64,000 nucleotides of DNA from an uncultured Anaerolineae bacterium. GTDB lineage: Bacteria > Chloroflexota > Anaerolineae > J036 > Brachytrichaceae. The stretch covers positions 1 through 64,000 of the forward strand of contig CALGMA010000031.1 in the NCBI GenBank assembly GCA_937959265.1. Direction: 5' to 3'. How positions within the stretch are numbered: the first letter of the stretch is position 1; each line of letters opens with the position of its first letter. Positions 9,297-16,662 of this stretch are shown piece by piece. A model generated the notes under the pieces. The model worked only from the letters and a program-made list of their open reading frames with translations, was not told where the DNA came from and ran no database searches. The position numbers were made by a program, and so were the translations under genes.

Positions 9297-10868
9297 ATGG
9301 AACTCACCGAAGTAGAACGCGAACGCCTGGCGAAGCTGGAACAGCTCCGTGCGTCGGGCATCGAACCCTATCCTCTGCGCTCCCGGTTCGTGCGCCAACG
9401 TGTGATGGCCGCCGATGCTGTCCGGCGTGCGCTGGCATCGGCGCAGAACCACACCGACGCACCAGAAAACAAGGCTCAGGAAACCGAAGCGGCGATCATG
9501 GGGCGCATCGTCGCCCGGCGTGTCATGGGAAAGGCCGCCTTCCTCGGCATCGAAGACGCCAGTGGCAAGATTCAGTTCTACGCTCGCGTCGGCGATGACT
9601 CGCTCGATGCCGACTCGTTCGCCCGCTTCAAGGAACTCGACCTGGGCGACTTCATCGAGGCCAAAGGTGCACTGTTCGTCACCAAGACCGGCGAACCGAC
9701 CCTGCGCGTGACCGACTGGCGCCTGCTGGCCAAGTCCATCAGCCCACTGCCGATTGCCAAAGAAGAGAAACAGCCCGACGGGTCGGTCATGCGCCACAGC
9801 GCATTCAGCGATCCTGAGCTGCGCTATCGCCAGCGCTACGTAGACCTGGCCGTAAACCCTGACGTGCGCGAAATTTTCGTCACGCGCGCCAGGATCATCA
9901 AAGCGATTCGCGAGTTCCTGGATAGCAAGGGGTTCCTTGAGGTGGAAACGCCGGTGCTGCAACCGATCTACGGCGGCGCTGCGGCCCGGCCGTTCATCAC
10001 CCACCACAACCAACTCGACCAGGATCTCTACCTGCGTATTTCGTTCGAACTCTACCTCAAGCGGCTGATCGTCGGCAATCTAGAGCGCGTGTATGAGATC
10101 GGGCGTGATTTCCGCAACGAAGGCGTGAGCTTCAAGCACAACCCTGAGTTCACCCAGCTCGAGTTCTACGCCGCCTACATGGACATGTACGACGTGATGG
10201 ATCTGGCCGAAGAGATGCTCCAGCACGTCGCGCGCCAGGTGCTACCGCCAACCGCCGAGGGCAAGAGCCAATTTCGCGGGCACACCATCAATTGGCTGCA
10301 ACCGTTCAAACGCATCAAACTGCGCGACGCGATCCTCGAGAAAACCGGCGTGGATTACACCCTATTCCCCGACCGCCAATCGCTGGCCGACGAGGTGCTG
10401 CGGCGACGGCTGCTCACGCCAGACGTGATCCGCGACAAGCCATGGGGCAAGATCGTAGATAGCCTGATCGGCGATTACGTGGAGAAGGCGCTGATCGAGC
10501 CGACCTTCCTCTACGAATACCCGCGTGACATCTCGCCGTTCGCCAAGGGCATTCCCGGCGATCCGACTACCGTCGAGCGATTCGAGGGATTCGTCGGCGG
10601 TGTAGAGCTGTGCAACGCCTTCAGCGAGTTGAACGACCCACTCGAACAGCGGCAGCGCTTCCTCGAAGAAGCCATCAACGCGGAGGAAGGCGAAGCTAAC
10701 CCGGTGGACGAGGATTACGTGCGCGCCTTGATGTATGGCATGCCGGCCACCGGCGGCTTCGGCATGGGAATTGACCGGCTGGTGATGATGTTCACCAACC
10801 GCGACTCAATCCGCGAAGTGCTGCTGTTCCCGGCGCTGCGACAAGAGGAACGCGCAACAACGCGCTGA
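9297..10868 (+). CDS. lysS: Lysyl-tRNA synthetase, class II
   Basis: 523 aa from the ATG that gives MELTEVERERL; an upstream in-frame start would place the start inside the hairpin repeat. It attaches lysine to tRNA-Lys. The N-terminal anticodon-binding OB fold covers ~60-150 (IMGRIVARRVMGKAAFLGIE, IQFYARVGDDSL). The class II catalytic core shows motif 1 around FLEVETPVLQPIYGGAAARP, motif 2 at VYEIGRDFRNEGVSFKHNPE with the FTQLEFYAAY phrase, and motif 3 at GFGMGIDRLVMMF near the C-terminus. Length and motif order are those of bacterial LysRS. It converges on the short-chain dehydrogenase gene. Confidence 0.95.
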   Translation: MELTEVERERLAKLEQLRASGIEPYPLRSRFVRQRVMAADAVRRALASAQNHTDAPENKAQETEAAIMGRIVARRVMGKAAFLGIEDASGKIQFYARVGDDSLDADSFARFKELDLGDFIEAKGALFVTKTGEPTLRVTDWRLLAKSISPLPIAKEEKQPDGSVMRHSAFSDPELRYRQRYVDLAVNPDVREIFVTRARIIKAIREFLDSKGFLEVETPVLQPIYGGAAARPFITHHNQLDQDLYLRISFELYLKRLIVGNLERVYEIGRDFRNEGVSFKHNPEFTQLEFYAAYMDMYDVMDLAEEMLQHVARQVLPPTAEGKSQFRGHTINWLQPFKRIKLRDAILEKTGVDYTLFPDRQSLADEVLRRRLLTPDVIRDKPWGKIVDSLIGDYVEKALIEPTFLYEYPRDISPFAKGIPGDPTTVERFEGFVGGVELCNAFSELNDPLEQRQRFLEEAINAEEGEANPVDEDYVRALMYGMPATGGFGMGIDRLVMMFTNRDSIREVLLFPALRQEERATTR

Positions 10869-10887
10869 ACCTCATGCGGCGGCGTGT

Positions 10888-11817
10888 TCAAACGGGCGAG
10901 ATGCGTCGCCAGGCAGCATTCACCAGCGCCCTCGGCGCAAAGTTGCCGACCAGCGCGATGAACCGGTTGTGCACACCGGGGATGCATACCACCTCGCGCC
11001 CCAGCGCGTTCAACGACGCTGCGACCACTTCCTCCGCCGTCTGCCAGACGAACGCTGGCAATTGCTCGCGCCGGAAGCCACTGACGCGATACGGTTCCCG
11101 GTCGTGGAACTCGGAGCAGGTGAAGCCAGGACACAGCGCCTGAACGCACACGCCTGAGCCATCCAATTCCGCCTGAAGCGCCTCCGAAAAGTTGATCAGG
11201 TAGCGTTTGGTCGCGCTGTAGGTCGCGTTACCCGCCAAAGGATACCAGCCGGCAGTCGAAGCGACGTTAATGATGCCGCCGCGCCGGCGTCGCAGCATGC
11301 CCGGTAGTGCCGCCTGCGTCAGGCGCATGGTCGTTGTGACGTGCACGTGGAGCATGTCGAGTTGGCTTTGGAACGGCAGATCGGCGTATTTGCCTACTGT
11401 GCCGAAGCCGGCATTGTTGATCAGCAAATCCAGCCGGCCGGCCTCGCTCACATCCGCTATAACGTCGGCGACGCGCTCGATGTCATCCGAGTCGGCCAGA
11501 TCGGCGGCGAGTACATGCGCCTCGATAGCATGTTGCTGCTGCAACGAATCTGCGAGCGCGGTGAGCCGGTCCTTGCGCCGCGCGACCAACACCAGGTCGT
11601 AGCCGGCGCGCGCCAACTGCCGGGCGAACGCCGCGCCGATGCCCGCCGATGCGCCGGTGATCAACGCGACGGGCAGCCGGCCATCGCGGCCCTTCTCGGC
11701 GAAAGCCAGAAAGCGCGAGGGGCTACGCTGGATAAACTCCGGCTGCAGCAACTTCCAGGCGAATGCGCCGCTGGCAGCGGCGCCGATCCATGTGAAGAGT
11801 CGTGTGACGATGCTCAT
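10888..11817 (-). CDS. Short-chain dehydrogenase/reductase with N-terminal hydrophobic segment
   Basis: 309 aa. After a short hydrophobic N-terminus (LFTWIGAAASGAFAWKLL) comes a classical Rossmann fold: the nucleotide-binding motif LITGASAGIGAAFARQLA, NNAGFGTVGKYADL, and the catalytic YSATK pattern in ATYSATKRYLINFSEALQ. This is the classical SDR type (DltE/YqjQ-like, COG0300). The basic residue after the second strand (VARRKD) favours NADPH. The substrate cannot be told. Its start overlaps the stop of the upstream ROK kinase gene by four bases (ATGA), so the two are translationally coupled. Confidence 0.85.
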   Translation of the reverse strand: MSIVTRLFTWIGAAASGAFAWKLLQPEFIQRSPSRFLAFAEKGRDGRLPVALITGASAGIGAAFARQLARAGYDLVLVARRKDRLTALADSLQQQHAIEAHVLAADLADSDDIERVADVIADVSEAGRLDLLINNAGFGTVGKYADLPFQSQLDMLHVHVTTTMRLTQAALPGMLRRRRGGIINVASTAGWYPLAGNATYSATKRYLINFSEALQAELDGSGVCVQALCPGFTCSEFHDREPYRVSGFRREQLPAFVWQTAEEVVAASLNALGREVVCIPGVHNRFIALVGNFAPRALVNAAWRRISPV

Positions 11818-12773
11818 GTCCTTGAACCCTGCTGCCAGGCCAGTGCCGCAGCACCCAGCAGCCCGCTGTCATCACCAAGCTGGGCGCGGACGAGCGGCAC
11901 ACCTCGATAAGGGGGCATAGCGTGGCAGCGGATCATCTCACGCATCATGTCAAGCAGACGCTCGCTGGCCAACCCTACGCTGCCACCGATCACGATCAAC
12001 GCCGGATCGAACAAGTGCAACAGGTTGACCAGGCCCAGGCCGATGATCCGCGCCGCCCAGGTCAGCACTTCCAGCGCCAGCGGGTCGCCCTGCTCTGCGG
12101 CTTGGACGACCTGGCGCGCTGTGATCTCAGCGATGTTGCCGCCCACCAGCTCGCGCATTAGCGAAGGGGCACCTGCTGTCAGTCGCGCTTGCGCTGCACG
12201 TGCGATGCCCGGGCCAGCCGCGTATCCCTCCAAGCTGCCCGGCACACCGGCGTGATCAATCGGGCCGTCGAAGTTCACAATCATGTGGCCGATCTCGGTT
12301 GCCATCCCGCGATGGCCGAGGATAAGCCGGTCCTCGAGGATCACCCCCGCACCGATGCCGGTGCTAATGGTCACGTAGGCCATGTCGCGGACGCCACGCC
12401 CCGCGCCGTACTTCTGCTCGCCGAGCGCCGCCAGATTCGCGTCATTGCCTACGCAAACCGGCAGTCCCAGCCGCTGGCTCAGCAGATCGCGCAGCGGCAC
12501 ATCTTGCCAGTGCAGGTTCGCTGCAAACAGGACGACGCCGGTGTGAGGATCGAGCGGGCCAGGCGACGCGACGCCGACGGCGACCACCTCCTCAGCGGAC
12601 GTCGGCATCACGGCCTGGATGCTCGCGACGATGCGGGCGATCACGGCTTCGACGCCCTGCTCCGGATCAGTGGACTGCCGGATGCGCTTGCAAATCAAGC
12701 CACCATCTGTACACAAAGCGGCGCGAATGTTCGTCCCCCCCAGATCTACGGCGACGACGCGATGCTTCGACAT
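11814..12773 (-). CDS. ROK-family sugar kinase, glucokinase-like
   Basis: 319 aa from the ATG giving MSKHRVVAVDLGGTN; an upstream extension of 40 residues has no family similarity and was dropped. ATP-binding DLGGTN is at 10-15, catalytic VGNDAN at 108-113 (D111) and STGIGAGVI at ~137-145, so it should phosphorylate glucose or a related hexose. Oddity: the ROK zinc motif, normally CxCGxxGC just after EIGH, reads GPIDHAGVPGSLEGYAAG here with no cysteine (~170-187), while E160, H163 and E182 are kept. It is therefore a zinc-free ROK variant. It is the first gene of a two-gene unit with the dehydrogenase. Confidence 0.85.
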   Translation of the reverse strand: MSKHRVVAVDLGGTNIRAALCTDGGLICKRIRQSTDPEQGVEAVIARIVASIQAVMPTSAEEVVAVGVASPGPLDPHTGVVLFAANLHWQDVPLRDLLSQRLGLPVCVGNDANLAALGEQKYGAGRGVRDMAYVTISTGIGAGVILEDRLILGHRGMATEIGHMIVNFDGPIDHAGVPGSLEGYAAGPGIARAAQARLTAGAPSLMRELVGGNIAEITARQVVQAAEQGDPLALEVLTWAARIIGLGLVNLLHLFDPALIVIGGSVGLASERLLDMMREMIRCHAMPPYRGVPLVRAQLGDDSGLLGAAALAWQQGSRT

Positions 12774-12921
12774 TGCGCGTATCCTAACATGGCCGCTGCA
12801 TCGCCAAAACGCCGTTGCCCCCGTCCGCCATGGCAGGAGTTCGCAACCGGCACCGCCATGCCCGACGGATGATCGTACGCTCGGCGTTGCCACCGCGTCA
12901 GGGAAGCATTCCGTCGCTTTG

Positions 12922-12960
12922 TTACAAACACCCCGGTACTTGGCAGTCGCCCGGACTCAT
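12922..12960 (-). CDS. Possible 12-residue leader peptide upstream of the ROK kinase
   Basis: An ATG on the minus strand is preceded at 5-base spacing by a near-perfect Shine-Dalgarno (AAAGGAGGT), yet the frame (MSPGDCQVPGCL) stops after 12 codons. The kinase start lies about 150 bases further on. The ribosome-binding site is better than that of most genes in this window, so it is either a leader peptide or the relic of an earlier start. No attenuator hairpin was recognised between it and the kinase. Confidence 0.3.
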   Translation of the reverse strand: MSPGDCQVPGCL

Positions 12961-13111
12961 GCAGACCTCCTTTGCAGGTGCGACTAACTAAGTAACAAGG
13001 CGTGATCGAAGCACACTAACGTTCAAGGGAATACATCACACATCGTTGGGTTGACATCGTCGCACATTGGATAACAAGGCGCTTCATCGCCGTTCGTTGC
13101 GCTTTCGTTGC

Positions 13112-13210
13112 ATGGTGGTCGTCATGGTTGCCTTCACCGTCGTATTGACCACCATGCTCACGCCTTCTTACCCTGACGCCGGAAGCGGCGCAGTTTCTTT
13201 CTCCTCCTGA
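13112..13210 (+). CDS. Possible small membrane peptide or small transcript ahead of a terminator
   Basis: This lies in the 510-base gap between the divergent ROK kinase and the next plus-strand gene. The frame encodes 32 residues with one hydrophobic segment (MVVVMVAFTVVLTTML) followed by PSYPDAGSGAVSFSS. It stops one base before a perfect palindromic hairpin. An in-frame TTG at 13067 would add a basic N-terminus (LDNKALHRRSLRFRC). No Shine-Dalgarno is present, so coding is uncertain; a small RNA ending at the hairpin is the alternative. Confidence 0.25.
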   Translation: MVVVMVAFTVVLTTMLTPSYPDAGSGAVSFSS

Positions 13211-13211
13211 A

Positions 13212-13241
13212 GCACTGCCCGGCCGGGCAGTGCGCCCTTTT
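13212..13241 (+). terminator. Palindromic hairpin, probable terminator
   Basis: A perfect 22-base palindrome (13212-13233) folds into nine pairs with a GGCC loop and is followed on the plus strand by CGCCC and four T residues. It separates the small peptide-like frame from the next gene. The T-run is short, so efficiency is uncertain. Confidence 0.5.
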
Positions 13242-13283
13242 CCGGGCTTGCGAATTCCGCGATAATTCTGAACGCTCGACCGG

Positions 13284-13652
13284 ATGAATCCGTTCACCAA
13301 GTCCATTGCTTCCCGCCTGCGATCGCGCCGGCTTGGACAGTTCATCGAGCGCTGGGACGCGCTAGAGGCGCTGGTGATTCGCGTGTATCGCAACGCCGTA
13401 GCGACCGAGGCAGATGACGCGGAGTTCGCCGAATTGAAACGTTGGCTGCACAAGCATTATCCCGAATGGCAAACACGTCTGGAGACGCATTGGCGATCTA
13501 TCCTGCGCGGCGGCCAGCCCTCGCAGGATGACCCGTTCATCTTTCTATTCGCGCCGGAACACGCGGCAGCCTTCTGCGGTAGTTGGGCGCACATGCAGGC
13601 ACTGCCGGCGGCCCGCGAGGCTTTGAATCATTTGATCCTCGAAGAACGCTGA
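13284..13652 (+). CDS. Hypothetical protein, 122 aa
   Basis: The product is soluble, mostly helical and charged, with no signal peptide or membrane helix: basic start MNPFTKSIASRLRSRRL, then FAELKRWLHKHYPEWQTRLE, and a C-terminal FLFAPEHAAAFCGSWAHMQ. A possible -10 GATAAT lies 18 bases upstream of the ATG, with only a poor -35. It is followed after 17 bases by an acetyltransferase gene, and the tight run of genes behind it suggests an operon head. I do not recognise a family. Confidence 0.6.
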   Translation: MNPFTKSIASRLRSRRLGQFIERWDALEALVIRVYRNAVATEADDAEFAELKRWLHKHYPEWQTRLETHWRSILRGGQPSQDDPFIFLFAPEHAAAFCGSWAHMQALPAAREALNHLILEER

Positions 13653-13669
13653 TCGAAGTACGCCGTGCC

Positions 13670-14434
13670 ATGAGCTACTACATCCGGCATTTCAGGAACG
13701 TTGCAGATCACGAGCGATGCGAAGCCATTCAGGCGAAGGTGTGGGGTGAGCCATTCGTCGTGCCGGCCAATATGACCATCACCCTGCAACGTCACGGCGG
13801 CGTGGCAATCGGCGCATTCGAGCCTGGCCCTGAAGGCGAGCAGATGATCGGGTTCGTCGTCGGCTTCATGTCGCCGACGCACCACGCAGGTGCGAATCGC
13901 AGGCTCAGCCATCATTCGCACATAGCAGCCGTGCTGCCGGAAAGACAAGGGCTGGGCATCGGCGAGGCACTCAAGCGCGCGCAGGGCGAAGCGGTGCGGG
14001 CGCAGGGGCTGAACCTCATCACCTGGACATACGATCCGTTGGAGGCAAAGAACGCCCGGCTGAACATCGGTAAGCTCGGCTGCATCTGTCGGACGTACAT
14101 TCGCAACGCTTACGGCGATATGCGTGACGCGCTGAACGCCGGCCTGCCCTCCGATCGCTTCGAGGTGGAGTGGTGGCTCGACAAACGGTGTGTGGACGGC
14201 GAATGGCGCATGGCGAACGACCAGGTGCGTTTCTCGAACCGCAATGATCAGCTCTCGCTGGAGATCCCACGCAACTTCCAGGCGCTGAAACGAGCCGACC
14301 CGGAAGCTGCGCTGCATTACCGACTGGAGATGCGCGAGCAGTTCGAGCTGGCATTCGCGCAGGGCTACGCTGTCACCGGCTTCACGCTAGACGATGAGCG
14401 CGCCGTTTACACGCTGACGCGCCTGGGGGAATGA
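13670..14434 (+). CDS. GNAT-superfamily acetyltransferase, COG3375-like
   Basis: 254 aa from the ATG giving MSYYIRHFRNVAD; the longer frame would overlap the preceding gene with unrelated sequence. Features match the predicted GNAT group COG3375: an AIQAKVWGEPF opening, the acetyl-CoA-binding segment HSHIAAVLPERQGLGIGEAL (R/Q-x-x-G-x-G/A pattern), and TWTYDPLEAKNARLNIGKLG, a phrase typical of this group. The substrate is unknown. It lies between the 122-aa protein and the site-2 protease, all on one strand with short gaps. Confidence 0.8.
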   Translation: MSYYIRHFRNVADHERCEAIQAKVWGEPFVVPANMTITLQRHGGVAIGAFEPGPEGEQMIGFVVGFMSPTHHAGANRRLSHHSHIAAVLPERQGLGIGEALKRAQGEAVRAQGLNLITWTYDPLEAKNARLNIGKLGCICRTYIRNAYGDMRDALNAGLPSDRFEVEWWLDKRCVDGEWRMANDQVRFSNRNDQLSLEIPRNFQALKRADPEAALHYRLEMREQFELAFAQGYAVTGFTLDDERAVYTLTRLGE

Positions 14435-14483
14435 TGGGGCTCTCATATGTCTCCAACCTTTCGCGACTAGACTCCTATCCGCC

Positions 14484-15623
14484 ATGGATTTATTCAGCTC
14501 AATCTTGATCGGCCTGCCCATCTTCATCATCCTGCTTGGACCACTCATGTTCATCCACGAGCTGGGCCACTTTCTAGCAGCGAAGAAGGCCGGTATCCGC
14601 GTCGAAGAATTCGGTATGGGCCTGCCGCCGCGCGCGGTACGCCTGTTCAAACGCGGCGAGACCGAATACACCCTGAACTGGTTACCCTTCGGCGCGTTCG
14701 TGCGCATGACGGGCGAAGAGGACCCAAGTGACCCACGCAGCTTCGCGGCGCAGCCTAAACGCTGGCGGTTGATCACATTGGCCGCCGGCCCGTTCATGAA
14801 CTTCGCAGGCGGCTTCGTCATCCTCACCCTGGCCTATTTGTTCTTCGCGACGCAGCCGACGGAGTTCCAGTACCGCATCAACTCGGTGATGGCCGGCAGC
14901 CCGGCCGAACGCCTGGGATTGCAACCGGGCGATGTCATCCTTTCGGTCAACGGCGTAGACATGATCCAGCACATCTCCCCTGCACGACGCGAACAGCCAG
15001 AGGTGAATGCCTTGCGCCTGCAGACGCAACAGTCTATCGGCAAGGACATCACCATGGTCGTGCAGCGCGCGGTCGAAGGCGAGGCGCAGCCGCGAGAGGT
15101 GACGCTGACCGGCCAAATTCCCGCCAACGCCAACCCGAACGCGCCGCTCGGTGTGAGCTTATCTTTCAACGTCACGAAGTCGGAGCGCGTTGCGTATTCC
15201 ATCCCCGATGCGATAACCGCCGCTGCGGATGACGTTGCCGGCATCTTCGTCGCGCTGGTGCGCGTGCCGGGCGAGTTGATCAGCCAGAACATCCCGCTGG
15301 AACAGGCACGGCCGGTCGGGGTCGTCGGCATCACCTCCATCGGCGTCTCGCTCGTTGATGAGCGCACGACCGAGACACAAGGGTTGCTGCCCTTCTTGCG
15401 CTTCGCCGGGTTCATCAGCATCATGCTTGGGCTCACTAACCTCCTGCCGATCCCGGCGCTGGACGGTGGGCGCATCCTCTTCATTCTGATCGAGGCCGTT
15501 CGCGGCAAGCGTGTGGATCCGCGGCGCGAACAGTGGGTACACGCCGTCGGCATGGTGATCTTGTTAAGCTTGTCGGCCGTGATCGTCGTGATGGACATTG
15601 TGCAACCCATTACGATCCGTTGA
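14484..15623 (+). CDS. rseP: RseP-type site-2 zinc metalloprotease (M50)
   Basis: 379 aa, an intramembrane protease that cuts membrane-anchored regulators such as anti-sigma factors, or remnant signal peptides. The first helix carries the zinc-binding HELGH in LMFIHELGHFLAAKKAG. A PDZ domain follows at ~135-215 (INSVMAGSPAERLGLQPGDV). The C-terminal helix carries the second metal motif NLLPIPALDGGRILF, close to family consensus NxxPxPxLDGG. Last helix VGMVILLSLSAVIVVMDIV. Length is typical. A plausible but untested client is the membrane anti-sigma-like protein encoded at 47.7 kb. The next gene starts two bases after its stop. Confidence 0.92.
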   Translation: MDLFSSILIGLPIFIILLGPLMFIHELGHFLAAKKAGIRVEEFGMGLPPRAVRLFKRGETEYTLNWLPFGAFVRMTGEEDPSDPRSFAAQPKRWRLITLAAGPFMNFAGGFVILTLAYLFFATQPTEFQYRINSVMAGSPAERLGLQPGDVILSVNGVDMIQHISPARREQPEVNALRLQTQQSIGKDITMVVQRAVEGEAQPREVTLTGQIPANANPNAPLGVSLSFNVTKSERVAYSIPDAITAAADDVAGIFVALVRVPGELISQNIPLEQARPVGVVGITSIGVSLVDERTTETQGLLPFLRFAGFISIMLGLTNLLPIPALDGGRILFILIEAVRGKRVDPRREQWVHAVGMVILLSLSAVIVVMDIVQPITIR

Positions 15624-15624
15624 C

Positions 15625-16620
15625 ATGACCAAGAAAACATCCAACAAGTCGGTTCCTTTCGAACACGCCATCGAATCCTTGCGCGCAGAGGCAGAGCCCA
15701 GCCAGGAGAGTTTGCTAGCGTTCTCCGATCTGGCAGGTGAGCGGCTCGCGCTCTGGCAGAACGTGTGGGCTGCTTTGTCCGCCGATCGGCGTGCCAGCCT
15801 AACCGAACAGTTGCGCGAGTTGGCCGAAGAGGACATCGAGGCCGACTTCCGCCCACTCTTCCGCCTTGGCTTGTCTGACCCTGACGAGCGCGTGCGTCTG
15901 GCTTCGGTCGAGGGACTGTTCGAGGATGACCATCCGAGCTTGATCCCACTGTTGATTGCGCTGCTGCGCGACGATCCATCCCAGACGGTGCGCGCAGCGG
16001 CGGCAGAGTCGCTCGGTCGCTTTGTCTACTTCGGCGAAATGGATCGCTTGAGCGACGCGCGACGTAGCCAGGTGTATGCGGCGCTGATGCGCGCGCTGCT
16101 CACCTCACCCGAGGACTCCCTCGTGCATCGCCGGGCGCTAGAGTCGCTGGCCTACGTCTCGAACGAAGAAGTGGACTTGCAAATCCGCGAGGCCTACTAT
16201 TCCGAGAACGACCTGCTGCGGCTGAGCGCGATCGTCGCGATGGGGCGCAGCAACAACCGCGCTTATTGCGAGATCGTGCGCAGCGAGCTGCACAGCGTGT
16301 CGCCGGCCGTGCGCCGCCGGGCTGCCGAAGCGAGCGGTGAACTGGAGGACGAGGACGCTGTGACCGATCTGGCGCAGTTGCTGGACGACCCGGACGACGA
16401 AGTGCGTTTCGCAGCATTGGATGCGCTGGCGCTCATCGGTGGCAGCGAAGCCAAAAAGTTGCTGCGCGCCGCCGCTGATTCGGACGACGACGCGCTCGCA
16501 GAATATGCCGAACAGGCGCTGGAAGAGTTCGAGTTCTGGCACGGCGAGATGGACTTCCCGATGGCGCTGTTCGAAGAAGAAGACCTCAAGCCGAAACCGA
16601 TCCGGCGTCAAGGGAAGTAG
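15625..16620 (+). CDS. HEAT-repeat protein
   Basis: 331 aa from the ATG (MTKKTSNKSVPFEHAIESL), which begins one base after the protease stop. Tandem helical repeats of the HEAT/PBS-lyase type run through the protein: LSDPDERVRLASVEGLFEDD, RDDPSQTVRAAAAESLGRF, VSPAVRRRAAEASGELEDED, LDDPDDEVRFAALDALALIG. It is very acidic. There is no signal peptide or membrane segment. Such repeats scaffold protein-protein contacts; coupling to rseP suggests a shared role in envelope quality control, which is inference. Confidence 0.85.
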   Translation: MTKKTSNKSVPFEHAIESLRAEAEPSQESLLAFSDLAGERLALWQNVWAALSADRRASLTEQLRELAEEDIEADFRPLFRLGLSDPDERVRLASVEGLFEDDHPSLIPLLIALLRDDPSQTVRAAAAESLGRFVYFGEMDRLSDARRSQVYAALMRALLTSPEDSLVHRRALESLAYVSNEEVDLQIREAYYSENDLLRLSAIVAMGRSNNRAYCEIVRSELHSVSPAVRRRAAEASGELEDEDAVTDLAQLLDDPDDEVRFAALDALALIGGSEAKKLLRAAADSDDDALAEYAEQALEEFEFWHGEMDFPMALFEEEDLKPKPIRRQGK

Positions 16621-16662
16621 CAAGGCATCCCACTGCAGCCGCGTACAATCGGCAGCGCGATC

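Noticed and set aside
13016-13453. 145-aa minus-strand frame in the gap before the 122-aa gene
   Set aside because: Composition is Arg/Ser-rich without structure and it overlaps the start of a better supported plus-strand gene.
14834-15979. 381-aa minus-strand frame opposite the site-2 protease and HEAT gene
   Set aside because: Antisense to two well-supported genes; composition is Arg/Ser/Thr-rich low complexity.
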